The translations under genes were made by a program, and so were the position numbers. Shown here piece after piece: positions 42,669 to 51,895 of a stretch of 64,000 nt of DNA. This stretch comes from Mucilaginibacter endophyticus. Its GTDB lineage: Bacteria; Bacteroidota; Bacteroidia; Sphingobacteriales; Sphingobacteriaceae. How positions within the stretch are numbered: position 1 is the first letter of the stretch; the number at the start of each line of letters is the position of its first letter. The notes beneath the pieces are model-generated. The model made no database searches. It was not told the origin of the DNA and worked only from the letters and a program-made list of their open reading frames with translations. The stretch spans positions 744,001 to 808,000 of the forward strand of contig NZ_QPCG01000002.1 in the NCBI RefSeq assembly GCF_003351025.1, written 5' to 3'.

Positions 42669-43460
42669 TTACTTAAAATACTTCTGCACCACCTGCAGCA
42701 TCTCCCCAGTTATCCTCCCATTAGTAGCTAACAACTCACGGGTATCCAATACTTCCGAGCCGCCTTTAAAATTTACAACTTCACCTCCGGCTTGTTTTAC
42801 AATCACAATACCCGCAGCAACATCCCAAGCGTTGAGGTTATACTCGTAAAAAGCATCAAAACGACCACAAGCTGTATAAGCCAGGTCGACAGCGGCCGAG
42901 CCTAAACGACGCAAGCCATGGCTGGTACGCATCAGCTCAGTAAATAATTCGATGTAGGCTGCTTGCTTAGTAAAGTCGTAGTATGGAAAACCGGTTGCAA
43001 GTAAGCTGGTGCCTACCGTGTTGTTTTTGCTTACGCTGATCTCCTTGCCGTTCAGGTATGCGGGTGCATCCTTCCAGGCGTAAAAACATTCATCAAGATT
43101 TATTTCGTAAACGACGCCCGCAATCAGCTCGTCATATTCTTTTAAAGCTATACTTACAGAAAAAGCAGGTACACCGTGGATGAAATTGGTAGTGCCATCA
43201 AGCGGGTCTATGATCCAGTTATAGCGCTCGCCTATTTTAGTGGTTGTTTTTTCTTCGGTAATGAAACCGGCTTCAGGTAAAATTTTGCTCAGGCCTTTTA
43301 CAATGGTTTCTTCGGCGGTTTTATCAACGTATGATACCATATCGTTGAGCCCTTTATACTCTATCCTATCAGGATCAAAGGCTTTACGCTCCTGCCTGAT
43401 AAAATCACCTGCTTGTTTTGAAACTTCAATTACCTGGTTTAGGATGTTCGCTATTTGCAT
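42669..43460 (-). CDS. Inositol-monophosphatase-family phosphatase
   Basis: The 263-residue protein shows both metal-binding signatures of the family: WIIDPLDGTTNFIHGVPAFS near residue 85 and NAWDVAAGIVIVKQAGGEVV near residue 215, plus the early Glu-Glu in FITEEKTTTK. It is of the SuhB type and would remove phosphate from inositol-1-phosphate or a related sugar phosphate using Mg2+. Its ATG lies inside the end of the GtrA gene, giving a 35-nt overlap in a different frame. No alternative Met follows early enough to avoid this. Confidence 0.92.
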   Translation of the reverse strand: MQIANILNQVIEVSKQAGDFIRQERKAFDPDRIEYKGLNDMVSYVDKTAEETIVKGLSKILPEAGFITEEKTTTKIGERYNWIIDPLDGTTNFIHGVPAFSVSIALKEYDELIAGVVYEINLDECFYAWKDAPAYLNGKEISVSKNNTVGTSLLATGFPYYDFTKQAAYIELFTELMRTSHGLRRLGSAAVDLAYTACGRFDAFYEYNLNAWDVAAGIVIVKQAGGEVVNFKGGSEVLDTRELLATNGRITGEMLQVVQKYFK

Positions 43461-43914
43461 GGTTACGTTTTAATGATAGGCTGAATGAAAAAACTTTATG
43501 GATAAAAAAGCTTGCGAAGAAAAGACTCAATGCCGCCGAGATCCTTGCTACCGTTGGATTAAAACTACAAGCCTGGATCAATATTTTCACAACGGATAAA
43601 TTGGCGAAGAAGCCAATAAAGGCTACCATGACAAAACGAAAAAATTGCTTGCGTGGTGCCGACTTCGACTCGTTAAATACCATATATCGGGTGATTAAAA
43701 AATTAACCACAACGCCCATAAAAAACGATAATGCCAGCGAAACAGTATAGTTACGAACAGTAAGCCCAAAAATGTGGTAAGTATGCTGTGTAAGCAGATT
43801 ATGGTAAAAAAGGTAAAATGCACAAACATCTACCAAAAAACCGGCCCCGGCCGAAAGCACAAATCTGAATACCTGGTTATTAATTAATTTGCCTTTTGAT
43901 TTATTATCAGCCAT
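43426..43914 (-). CDS. GtrA-family membrane protein
   Basis: The 162-residue protein has four membrane helices ([20 protein letters not shown] opening, then a [17 protein letters not shown] pair and a basic C-terminus) and matches GtrA/DPMS2-like proteins, which help flip lipid-linked sugars. It overlaps lgt by 8 nt upstream and the inositol-phosphatase gene by 35 nt downstream. This tight packing suggests coupled translation of three membrane- or lipid-related genes. Confidence 0.85.
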   Translation of the reverse strand: MADNKSKGKLINNQVFRFVLSAGAGFLVDVCAFYLFYHNLLTQHTYHIFGLTVRNYTVSLALSFFMGVVVNFLITRYMVFNESKSAPRKQFFRFVMVAFIGFFANLSVVKILIQACSFNPTVARISAALSLFFASFFIHKVFSFSLSLKRNHANSEHPKPGN

Positions 43915-45076
43915 TTGTAGTACCCAGTGCTTTCTTTTCTTTGTTTAGTCCGGTAATGATCAACGCTGTGCCGCCCAAAACCATGATCACCGAGATCATT
44001 TCGGCCTGGGTAAATGAAACACCGGCAACAACATATTTAGTATTGACCCTAATGAGTTCGATAACGAAACGCTCAATGCCAGCCAATATCATGTATACAC
44101 CAAACAAAACGCCCGGAGCTTTAAAATTGTGCCTTATTTTCCATAATACAAAGAACAGTAATAAACAAATTACAGATTCGTAAAATGAGGTTGGATAAAC
44201 CGGGTATTGCAGCTCGTGACAAAACTTACCCATACAGTTCACCATCTGCACACCTTCGTCGTTCACGTTATGCGGAAATTTAAAGCTCCACATCCAATTG
44301 GGAGCCCAGCTTAACCATTGCGGCTTGGCTGCAAGGTTAACAATACCCCAGTCGCCATCGCCACTCATCTGGCAGCCTATACGACCTAAAGCGTAAGCCA
44401 GCATCATACCCGGACCGCCAATATCAAGCATATCTAATGGTTTAATGCCGTGTTTGTTAGCAATATAAAGCACGGCCGCTCCACCGCATATCAGGCCACC
44501 ATAAAAGGTTAAACCACTAAAACCGACCAGCATACCAACCGGGTCTTTCATAAAATCGCCCCAGTTTTCCAATGCATTAAACAACTTGGCGCCGGCAAAG
44601 CCAAACACCGCAGCCCAAAGCAATATACTGCCTAATAATTCATGGGGGTGTACGTCAATATCTTTGGTTACCGGTTTGTCAAGCTTTTGCTTGTTAGCTT
44701 CGTGCCATGCCCAATAAGCAAAAGCTGCGGCTCCGAGTATGCCACCAATCCAGTTACCTCTTAAGGATAGTAAAAATTCTTGCGGCGTATCCAACAGCAT
44801 TTGGTAGTTGAGCGCGCAATCAACAATTTTATAACCCAATAAAAAGCCAAAAATACCATTGCTTATTAATTCGGTACTTGACGCCTGTAAACCTATAGTA
44901 ACCCGCTTTTTAAAAGTATGGATAACGCCTAATGCTTCTTTCCGTTTAAACTCCTGGCCAAAAGCCCAGTAACCGCCAACAAAAGCTATCGCTACAAAAA
45001 AGCCAAAAGTTTGTATGGGCAAAGGAAGATTAAAGCCAAAAAGATATTTTAGTAACGATGTAAGCGTAGGAAACAT
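43907..45076 (-). CDS. lgt: Prolipoprotein diacylglyceryl transferase
   Basis: The 389-residue integral membrane protein has the Lgt signature [16 protein letters not shown] and further family blocks [18 protein letters not shown] and [19 protein letters not shown]. It moves a diacylglyceryl group from phosphatidylglycerol to the lipobox Cys of lipoproteins, the first step of lipoprotein maturation. It is longer than the E. coli enzyme (about 290 residues), as is common in Bacteroidota, with an enlarged region between helices. It starts 28 nt after MtaB on the same strand. Confidence 0.93.
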   Translation of the reverse strand: MFPTLTSLLKYLFGFNLPLPIQTFGFFVAIAFVGGYWAFGQEFKRKEALGVIHTFKKRVTIGLQASSTELISNGIFGFLLGYKIVDCALNYQMLLDTPQEFLLSLRGNWIGGILGAAAFAYWAWHEANKQKLDKPVTKDIDVHPHELLGSILLWAAVFGFAGAKLFNALENWGDFMKDPVGMLVGFSGLTFYGGLICGGAAVLYIANKHGIKPLDMLDIGGPGMMLAYALGRIGCQMSGDGDWGIVNLAAKPQWLSWAPNWMWSFKFPHNVNDEGVQMVNCMGKFCHELQYPVYPTSFYESVICLLLFFVLWKIRHNFKAPGVLFGVYMILAGIERFVIELIRVNTKYVVAGVSFTQAEMISVIMVLGGTALIITGLNKEKKALGTTNG

Positions 45077-45104
45077 AGGTTATATTTTAAGGCGAATATA
45101 GAAT

Positions 45105-46424
45105 TTAATGCACTAATATTTCTTCGCCCTCTGTTATTTCAACATCACCATCAGGTGAAATATTTGTTAGATGTACTGTCTTCAATTCATTAACCAGCAC
45201 AGGATCATACTTGGTACGCACCTTTACATAATTGCGGGTGAAGCCGTGCATAAAGCCATCTTTAATATCGCCCTCAAATAAAACTTCCTGGTTTTTATCC
45301 AATTGACTTTCATAAAAAGCGCGGCGTTTTTTATCAGACAGGATGTGCAGCATTTTGCTCCGCTCCCCGCGTGCCGAGCCAGGAACAGCACCCGTCATCT
45401 GGGCAGCTAAAGTATTTTCCCTTTCCGAATACGTGAATACGTGCAGGTATGATATATTAAGTTCGTTCAGGAAATTATAGGTATCAATAAAGTCTTCCCT
45501 TGTTTCGCCGGGGAAGCCAACTATAACGTCAACACCAATGCAGCAATCGGGCATTAGTTCTTTTATTTTCGCAACACGGTTAACATAAAGGTCGCGTTTA
45601 TAGCGGCGGCGCATCAGTCCCAATATCTTATCCGAACCAGATTGCAGCGGAATATGAAAATGCGGAACAAAGCGTTTTGAGGTGGCAACAAAAGCGATGA
45701 TCTCGTCGGTAAGCAGGTTAGGCTCAATAGATGAGATCCTGAAACGGTCGATACCTTGTACCTCATCAAGCGCCTTCACAAGGTCAAAAAATTTATCCTC
45801 GCGCTGTCCGTTTCGGATCCCGAAATCGCCCAGATTGACACCGGTAAGTACAATTTCTTTTACGCCAGATTCGGCAATTTGCCTGGCCTGCGCAACAACG
45901 TTTTCGATGGTATCGCTCCTGCTCGCGCCACGTGCCAGCGGAATGGTACAAAAGGTACAAGAGTAATCACAACCATCCTGCACTTTCAGGAAAGTACGGG
46001 TACGGTCGCCAAAAGAATATGCCGGTACAAACTCGTTAGCTTCAGACACGGGCTGGTTAAGCACCAATGCTTTTGGCCTTTTAGTTAGATCGGTAATATG
46101 ATCAACTATCTGAAATTTTTCGGCAGCGCCAAGCACCATGTCAACACCCGGAATTTCGGCTATTTCCTGTGGTTTTAGCTGCGCGTAGCAACCTACAATT
46201 GTTACGTAAGCGTTAGGTGAAATTTTTAGCGCTTCCTTAACTATCTTCTTACACTTTTTATCGGCATTATCGGTTACCGAGCAGGTATTGATTACAAAAA
46301 CATCCGGTGTTTCGGTAAAATTTACCGTATCATAACCGGCCTGGTTAAACAGCCGACCAATAGATGAGGTCTCTGAATAATTCAGCTTGCAGCCTAAGGT
46401 GTAAAAAGCGACTTTCTTGTTCAT
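45105..46424 (-). CDS. mtaB: tRNA t6A37 methylthiotransferase MtaB
   Basis: The 439-residue protein has an N-terminal methylthiotransferase domain with its Fe-S Cys in FYTLGCKLNYSET, NTCSVTDNADKKC and VGCYAQL. A radical-SAM domain follows with CDYSCTFCTIPLARG, and a C-terminal TRAM-like segment. It adds a methylthio group to t6A at position 37 of tRNAs reading ANN codons. The ATG at 46424 is preferred over a TTG at 46436. It is upstream of lgt by 28 nt. Confidence 0.93.
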   Translation of the reverse strand: MNKKVAFYTLGCKLNYSETSSIGRLFNQAGYDTVNFTETPDVFVINTCSVTDNADKKCKKIVKEALKISPNAYVTIVGCYAQLKPQEIAEIPGVDMVLGAAEKFQIVDHITDLTKRPKALVLNQPVSEANEFVPAYSFGDRTRTFLKVQDGCDYSCTFCTIPLARGASRSDTIENVVAQARQIAESGVKEIVLTGVNLGDFGIRNGQREDKFFDLVKALDEVQGIDRFRISSIEPNLLTDEIIAFVATSKRFVPHFHIPLQSGSDKILGLMRRRYKRDLYVNRVAKIKELMPDCCIGVDVIVGFPGETREDFIDTYNFLNELNISYLHVFTYSERENTLAAQMTGAVPGSARGERSKMLHILSDKKRRAFYESQLDKNQEVLFEGDIKDGFMHGFTRNYVKVRTKYDPVLVNELKTVHLTNISPDGDVEITEGEEILVH

Positions 46425-46433
46425 TTCAAACGG

Positions 46434-46441
46434 CAAAGATA
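46434..46441 (-). promoter_or_regulatory. -7 promoter box of mtaB
   Basis: The minus strand reads TATCTTTG, a full TAnnTTTG match, ending 9 nt before the mtaB ATG. If used, the transcript would begin almost at the start codon, making the message leaderless or nearly so. Confidence 0.45.
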
Positions 46442-46600
46442 CAGTTTTTTATAAAATGTTGTTTCGGAGCATTTTTCATATCAGCGTAAATAATAAACGT
46501 TAAAACCAGCAGAGGGTTACTATAACAATTGATAATTTTATTTATCAGTATCATTTCTGTATTTTCAAACCGATTTAACATCTTCTAAACCTTATCAATC

Positions 46601-47209
46601 ATGATCATATACGGTATCAAAGCCAAACTCTTAAAATCCGAAATAGCAGGCGACACCTGCCCAAATTGCAATACGGCTAACAGCATCCAGATGAATGTAT
46701 TTCAGCGTTGGGCGCATATTTTCTGGATTCCGTTTTTCCCGATAGGTAAAACAGGTGTTTCGCAATGCCTTAATTGCAAACAGGTTTTGAAATTTAAGGA
46801 GATGCCGGCCTCGCTCAAATTAAGTTATGACAACTTGAAAGTACAGACCAAAATACCGGTATGGACATTTGCCGGGTGCTTTTTGATAGTTATTGGTTCG
46901 ATCTTTTTTTATATAAGCGAAAAGCAGAAAGCTAAAAAAGTAAACCAATGGGTTTTATCACCGCAGAAGAACGATGTTTTTCATATCAAACTCAAAAACG
47001 ATCACTATACCCTATACAGAGTAAATAAGGTTTCCGGCGATTCGGTTTACCTGGCCCTGAATAAATACGAGGTTGACCGCGAAGACGGGCTTGATGATAT
47101 TGCCGCCAAAGGCGACACTGCTTATGACAATGCACAGGAAGGCGTTGCGAAACCTTTTCTTGTAGAAATGGCAAAAGAAGGAACCATTCTGGATATTGAA
47201 CGCAAATAA
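46601..47209 (+). CDS. Zinc-ribbon membrane protein of unknown function
   Basis: The 202-residue protein has a zinc ribbon (CPNC near residue 20, CLNC near residue 57) with IPFFPIGKTG between them, then one membrane helix (about 86-106, PVWTFAGCFLIVIGSIFFYI). A C-terminal soluble domain with basic and beta-rich character follows. The N-terminal part resembles zinc-ribbon_15-type proteins. The role is unknown. It lies 4 nt before the DoxX-like gene, so the two form an operon. Confidence 0.72.
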   Translation: MIIYGIKAKLLKSEIAGDTCPNCNTANSIQMNVFQRWAHIFWIPFFPIGKTGVSQCLNCKQVLKFKEMPASLKLSYDNLKVQTKIPVWTFAGCFLIVIGSIFFYISEKQKAKKVNQWVLSPQKNDVFHIKLKNDHYTLYRVNKVSGDSVYLALNKYEVDREDGLDDIAAKGDTAYDNAQEGVAKPFLVEMAKEGTILDIERK

Positions 47210-47213
47210 GCTT

Positions 47214-48320
47214 ATGACTGCCGCACCCCGCTCTTATTGGTTTGCTAAGTTCCTTGAATGCATGTATCTGCTTGTAGCAATTTATGATTGCTTAATGACG
47301 ATGTGGGGTCCTTTACTTTACAAGCTGTTTAATTCTTTTGGTGACCTCTCCTTCGCAAGGCTCTTAACATGGGGTAGTATTGTGATGTTCATCTTTTCAG
47401 TGGCCTATTCTATCTATTGGCATCAAAAAAGTAAAAAGGAAGAATTTAATTCAGGAATAAGGCACGCGTTTTTGCGCGGCGTTATGAGATACTTCCTTGC
47501 CTATCAAGTGTCGGCTTATGGTTTTGCCAAAATCTTAAAAACACAGTTCGGGCATGTTTACATGAGGGATAATACCACTGTAGGTCAGCTAAGCGGCTTC
47601 GATCTCACCTGGAATTATTTTGGCCACTCCTACACTTTCGCGGTTATACTGGGCTTGCTTCAGATTGGAGGCGGCGTTATGCTTTTATTCAGGCGTACTA
47701 CCTTATTAGGCACCTGTATATTATTACCGGTAATGTTAAACATTGTATTGATCAATGTATTTTATGATATAGCCACAGGGGCATTCATAAACTCAATCAT
47801 TATAACTACCGGCCTGTTATACCTTTTACTACTACGATGGCCGGATATTAAACCTGTTTTATTTAAAGAAGTGGTAATACCGCCTTTAAGGCTAAGTTTT
47901 GCAAAACCAGTTTTAAAACTTTTAGTAATCGGCCTTGCTTTTTATAGCATTTACCGCTATGTAGCGGCTGTACCATCATCGACCTTTACGGGTAAATGGA
48001 AAGTCAAGGAATTTAAACGAAATGGCAAAACTGTCGGTGAAAACGATTGGATGAATGGTGCGCAAAACTGGTGCTATATATACATTGAAGATGATGGCAG
48101 AATATCATTTTGTGCAAATCCTTACGTGTTTGAGGCTAACCGGGCATGGTTTGGCCGATATAATTACAATGCTAACCAAAAAACATTCAATGTACATTTC
48201 GACGGCGGCACAAACAATGATACCACGAAGGTAAAGATCAGCAACTACAACGGAAAGCAAATGCAATGGGATACCAAAGTGTATGATGATACCCTAAAGT
48301 TGAAACTGGTTAAAGAATAG
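47214..48320 (+). CDS. Multi-pass DoxX-like membrane protein with C-terminal lipocalin-like domain
   Basis: The 368-residue protein has seven or eight hydrophobic helices (about 1-260), including FLAYQVSAYGFAKILKTQFG and LGLLQIGGGVMLLFRRTTLL, which recall DoxX-like quinone-associated proteins. A C-terminal soluble domain (about 265-368) starts TFTGKWKVKEFKRNGKTV and looks like a small beta barrel of the lipocalin-like type. The ATG at 47214 follows the stop of the previous gene by 4 nt; an upstream TTG at 47196 would overlap it. Function is unknown. Confidence 0.68.
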   Translation: MTAAPRSYWFAKFLECMYLLVAIYDCLMTMWGPLLYKLFNSFGDLSFARLLTWGSIVMFIFSVAYSIYWHQKSKKEEFNSGIRHAFLRGVMRYFLAYQVSAYGFAKILKTQFGHVYMRDNTTVGQLSGFDLTWNYFGHSYTFAVILGLLQIGGGVMLLFRRTTLLGTCILLPVMLNIVLINVFYDIATGAFINSIIITTGLLYLLLLRWPDIKPVLFKEVVIPPLRLSFAKPVLKLLVIGLAFYSIYRYVAAVPSSTFTGKWKVKEFKRNGKTVGENDWMNGAQNWCYIYIEDDGRISFCANPYVFEANRAWFGRYNYNANQKTFNVHFDGGTNNDTTKVKISNYNGKQMQWDTKVYDDTLKLKLVKE

Positions 48321-48325
48321 CAGGA

Positions 48326-49054
48326 TTACACATTCCCCCAGCCCAGGGCCAAGACATCGGCAATGTGCATGGTTTGAATAGGGAGATTATTTTTATCGAT
48401 ATATCCCTGCATATGCATCAGGCATGATGTATCTGTCGAAATGATATACTCCGCGCCGGCATCAAGCGCGTTATTTACCTTTTGCTGCGCCATGGCTGTT
48501 GAAATACCATCAAACTTAACTGCAAAAGTGCCGCCAAAGCCACAGCAGGTTTCACCATCTTTTAGGTCGAGTAACTCAAGACCAAGCACTTTGGACAGCA
48601 ACTGACGTGGCTCATCTTTGATCTTGCATTCGCGCAGACCGGCACAGCTATCATGATAAACAGCCTTGCCGTCAAGCTCGGCGCCGAAATAATCATACTC
48701 CAGGATATTTACCAAAAAATCAGATAGCTCGTAGATATTCCCCTGTATAGCCCGGCATTTGTTATGTACGGCGGTATTGGTAAACAGATCGTTATAATAG
48801 TTTTTCACCATGCCGGTACAAGATGCCGAAGGTGATACGATAACGCTATCTTCCGAAAAATCACTCAAAAATTTGCTACCAACCTCTTTGGCATCATCCC
48901 AAAAGCCCGCATTAAAAGCCGGCTGACCGCAGCAGGTTTGCGCCGGATTATAACTAACCTTGCAACCTGCTTTCTCCAGCAGTTTTACAGTATTAAAAGC
49001 TGTTTCGGGAAACAACTGATCTATAAAACACGGTATGAACAACTCAACCTTCAT
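48326..49054 (-). CDS. LutA/YkgE-type Fe-S protein (CCG domains)
   Basis: The 242-residue protein has two cysteine-rich CCG domains: PAQTCCGQPAFNAG and GETCCGFGGTFAVKF, each preceded by spaced Cys (FIPCFIDQLFP; HDSCAGLREC). This is the layout of LutA, one of three subunits of the lactate-oxidising LutABC system. No LutB or LutC gene is next to it, so it may work with partners elsewhere. The ATG at 49054 is preferred over a GTG two codons earlier. It lies 13 nt after a UMF1 transporter gene. Confidence 0.88.
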   Translation of the reverse strand: MKVELFIPCFIDQLFPETAFNTVKLLEKAGCKVSYNPAQTCCGQPAFNAGFWDDAKEVGSKFLSDFSEDSVIVSPSASCTGMVKNYYNDLFTNTAVHNKCRAIQGNIYELSDFLVNILEYDYFGAELDGKAVYHDSCAGLRECKIKDEPRQLLSKVLGLELLDLKDGETCCGFGGTFAVKFDGISTAMAQQKVNNALDAGAEYIISTDTSCLMHMQGYIDKNNLPIQTMHIADVLALGWGNV

Positions 49055-49067
49055 CTGCACAAATTAG

Positions 49068-50390
49068 TTAACGGGCGCTAAAATCCAAATTTTTATTGAC
49101 GTTTCGTTCCGCCTTCAGCAAAGAAAACAATAAAATTAAGCCGACAATGAAAAATACGCCCAATACCAGGACTGAATTTCGCGGACTTCCGGTTATTTCT
49201 TCAAAAAAACCAAAGCTAAATACCCCGCCTACTATAGCCAGCTTTTCGGTAACATCATAAAAGCTGAAGAAAGATGCCGTATCCGGAATATTTTCGGGCA
49301 GATACTTTGAATACGTTGAGCGCGACATAGACTGGATACCTCCCATCACTAAACCTACCACAACAGCGATAATGTAGAACTGTGTTTGCGTATATGTAAA
49401 GTAAGCCGCTATACAAACCCCAATCCATAGGATCACCACGCCTATTAATACCTTTACGTTGCCATATTTACCCGACAAGCGCGACATCAGCGTTGCTCCG
49501 AAAATAGCAACCAATTGAATAATCAAAATTATAGTGATCAACTGCGGGGTTTCCATTTTCAATTCCTTGGCAGCAAAACCTGTAGCTACCAGCATAATGG
49601 TTTGTACTCCCATCGAATAGAAAAAGAACGACGGTAAAAACCTTTTTAACAAAGGCATTTCCTTAACCTTTTTCCAAACATGCCCTAATTCAATAAAGCC
49701 CCCTTTTATAATGTTATGGCTATGGCTTACCGCGTTGGGGCTGCCCTTAGGCAATACGCTGAACGGGATCATGGCAAAACCTATCCACCATAAGCCCACC
49801 AGCAAAAACGACAGGCGCGGCGCAAAGGTTTTATCAACAATGCCAAACCACTCGCCTTTGAGCACAAACAAAAAGCAGATGAGCTGCAACAATACACTGC
49901 CTATATAACCGTAAGTAAAACCTTTGGCACTTACGTTATCCTGCATATCAACTGTAGCAATTTCGGGCAGGTATGAATTGTAAAACACAAAACCACCACT
50001 ATAACCGATAGCCGCCAGCGCAAAACAGATGATCCCCATCTCCAGGTGATCCTTATCAAAATTGAACAACGCGCAGCATGCCGCCGAACCAAGCAGCGTA
50101 AAAAACAGCATGAAGATTTTTTTATTGCCTTTATAATCGGCTATAGATGATAGTATGGGCAGCAGCAATACCATCACCAGGTAAGCAGCCGATAAGGCAT
50201 AATCTGAAAGCGCGGTGTTTACAAAGCTTTTCCCGAAAAAGTTAACTCTATCGCCATTGGCATGATTAGTTGTTATAGCAACATAGTAGGCCGGAAAAAT
50301 GGTTGATGTGATAACAAGGTTATAGGCAGAGTTGGCCCAATCAAAGAAAGCCCAGGCCCTGATGGTTTTTTTGTTGTTTTTGTTTTCCAT
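49068..50390 (-). CDS. UMF1-family MFS transporter (copy 1)
   Basis: The 440-residue protein has 12 membrane helices and the UMF1 (Atg22-like) pattern IRAWAFFDWANSAYNLVITS near the N-terminus and GGIQSMSRSTYSKYLPENIP in the second half. Substrates of bacterial UMF1 proteins are not established. The ATG at 50390 is preferred to an upstream in-frame codon at 50411 because it aligns with the paralogue's start. It is a close paralogue of the gene at 51896-53224 and is followed by the LutA-like gene. Confidence 0.9.
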   Translation of the reverse strand: MENKNNKKTIRAWAFFDWANSAYNLVITSTIFPAYYVAITTNHANGDRVNFFGKSFVNTALSDYALSAAYLVMVLLLPILSSIADYKGNKKIFMLFFTLLGSAACCALFNFDKDHLEMGIICFALAAIGYSGGFVFYNSYLPEIATVDMQDNVSAKGFTYGYIGSVLLQLICFLFVLKGEWFGIVDKTFAPRLSFLLVGLWWIGFAMIPFSVLPKGSPNAVSHSHNIIKGGFIELGHVWKKVKEMPLLKRFLPSFFFYSMGVQTIMLVATGFAAKELKMETPQLITIILIIQLVAIFGATLMSRLSGKYGNVKVLIGVVILWIGVCIAAYFTYTQTQFYIIAVVVGLVMGGIQSMSRSTYSKYLPENIPDTASFFSFYDVTEKLAIVGGVFSFGFFEEITGSPRNSVLVLGVFFIVGLILLFSLLKAERNVNKNLDFSAR

Positions 50391-50447
50391 TTGCTCACTA
50401 AATGTATGCAAATTTTACAAACTGCAAAAAATTGACTGTGGTCTCAA

Positions 50448-50780
50448 TCAATGTCCGCGCGGCGCATAAACAATGATACAAGCACCGATCAAGGCAACCA
50501 AAGCTCCTATAATATCATACCTGTCTGGCTTAAAACCGTCAACCTTCCAGGCCCAGATTAACGCCATCACAATAAAAATGCCGCCGTAAGCCGCATACAC
50601 TCGCCCGAAATTTGCGGTTTGCCAGGTGGCAACAATTCCATAAAGCGCCAGGATAACACCACCCAATATTCCGAACCAAAGCGGCTTACCTTCTTTGAGC
50701 CAAAGCCAAACCAGGTAGCCTCCGCCTATTTCAAATAAACCGGCCAATAAAAACAAAGCAAAAGAGCGAAGGATTGCCAT
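50448..50780 (-). CDS. YnfA/UPF0060-family membrane protein
   Basis: The 110-residue protein has four helices and the family signature GLFEIGGGYLVWLWLKEGKP with GIVATWQTANFGRVYAAYGG. YnfA proteins resemble small multidrug-resistance pumps; an efflux role is likely but little proven. It is a single gene between the two transporter paralogues. Confidence 0.9.
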   Translation of the reverse strand: MAILRSFALFLLAGLFEIGGGYLVWLWLKEGKPLWFGILGGVILALYGIVATWQTANFGRVYAAYGGIFIVMALIWAWKVDGFKPDRYDIIGALVALIGACIIVYAPRGH

Positions 50781-50851
50781 AATTAAAATTTAGAAGCAAT
50801 AGTGCTGCTAAAGATAAATAAACAGCGGCATTAGCTTGTAGCTATGATAAA

Positions 50852-50877
50852 AAAGGCCTCCTGTGCGGGAGGCCTCT
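50852..50877 (-). terminator. Intrinsic terminator of the DinB gene
   Basis: AGGCCTCC (50854-50861) and GGAGGCCT (50868-50875) pair around a 6-nt loop, and on the minus strand a TTTTTT run follows. It is 22 nt after the DinB stop. Confidence 0.87.
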
Positions 50878-50898
50878 AATCATTCTTGTAAATCAAGC

Positions 50899-51423
50899 TT
50901 AGCTTCTGTCATAAAACGCTGGCGGCTCAATTCCTAAGGAACGCAGATAAACATAAGCCTGGCCGCGGTGGTGTATTTCATTATCGATGATGTATTGAAT
51001 AATGCTGTTTGCTACCCCTTCGTACTGACCAAAAGCCAATACTGTTTCCTGAAAGCGTTCGGCAGGGATTTGCGCCCAGTAGTTTGTTATATCTTCAGTC
51101 GCGTTGTCCCACAACTTTAAAAGATCATTTTTTGAGTGGGCTTCAACTTTCCCGGTATGATGATCGAGGCCTGCTATTGGTGTCCAGTCGTTGGTTACCA
51201 ATCCTTTTACACCCGGGCTGCTCATGCTGATAATCTCCTTCACCATTTCTGAAAAGGGGCGCATCCCTCCTATCGAATAATTAAAAAGTGCTTCCTGCGG
51301 AAAAGCTTCAATCAGGCGACGGGTAACACGGCGCTGGCCAAGCCAGCTTTGTAAAAATTGATCGGGTGTATAAACAGATGCTACTGCAGTTTCTGTTGGC
51401 TGTTGAATTGCGTTGGTTTCCAT
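50899..51423 (-). CDS. DinB-family metal-binding protein
   Basis: The 174-residue protein is a DinB four-helix bundle with the C-terminal metal motif IIDNEIHHRGQAYVYLRSLG and an upstream His in AGLDHHTGKVEAH. The ATG at 51423 is preferred; an in-frame start at 51465 would add 14 residues without structure. It is the third DinB-superfamily gene of the window. It stands alone, with a clear terminator. Confidence 0.85.
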   Translation of the reverse strand: METNAIQQPTETAVASVYTPDQFLQSWLGQRRVTRRLIEAFPQEALFNYSIGGMRPFSEMVKEIISMSSPGVKGLVTNDWTPIAGLDHHTGKVEAHSKNDLLKLWDNATEDITNYWAQIPAERFQETVLAFGQYEGVANSIIQYIIDNEIHHRGQAYVYLRSLGIEPPAFYDRS

Positions 51424-51506
51424 TGTATTGTGGTTTTGTTTTTGATTACAATACAAAGTAACCACAGGCCGGTGACAACCCTATGTCAGCAGGAAAAAAA
51501 GAAAAA

Positions 51507-51854
51507 TTAACTATTTGTATTTTGGATAAATTCAACCACCTGCTGCTGTTCATAGTGCGAAAGCGAACCTTCCGAATAATGCCATTTAGCGGTAGCATCG
51601 CCATCAAACATAATCTGCCCTAAATAATCCGGATTCTTTTTATCGTCAAGCAACGGCTTGCTTTCACCAATCTCGGGAGCTATCTCCTGGATCTCAAAAA
51701 GGATTGCTTCGCCATCGTTACCGCCCTTGTAAAGTTTGTACAAGCCAGTTGCGTTTAACTCATGACTTGTTGATTGATGAAGCACCGGCTCGATGATAAT
51801 ATTTCTTTGTGTGCCGTTATCGCCGGTTACATTGTGATTAACTGTATGGATCAT
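51507..51854 (-). CDS. Hypothetical small acidic protein
   Basis: The 115-residue protein has no signal peptide or membrane helix. It has beta-rich stretches (NIIIEPVLHQSTSHELNATG, YLGQIMFDGDATAKWHYSEG) and a C-terminal helix with QQQ. I do not recognise a family. It lies 41 nt downstream of the second UMF1 transporter on the same strand and may share its transcript. Confidence 0.6.
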   Translation of the reverse strand: MIHTVNHNVTGDNGTQRNIIIEPVLHQSTSHELNATGLYKLYKGGNDGEAILFEIQEIAPEIGESKPLLDDKKNPDYLGQIMFDGDATAKWHYSEGSLSHYEQQQVVEFIQNTNS

Positions 51855-51895
51855 GGCTTACGTTTTTATATAGTACAAGCCTGCCGCCAAATTGT

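Noticed and set aside
48326-49054. Complete LutABC lactate oxidation operon
   Set aside because: Only the LutA-like gene is present. The neighbours are a UMF1 transporter and a convergent DoxX-like gene.
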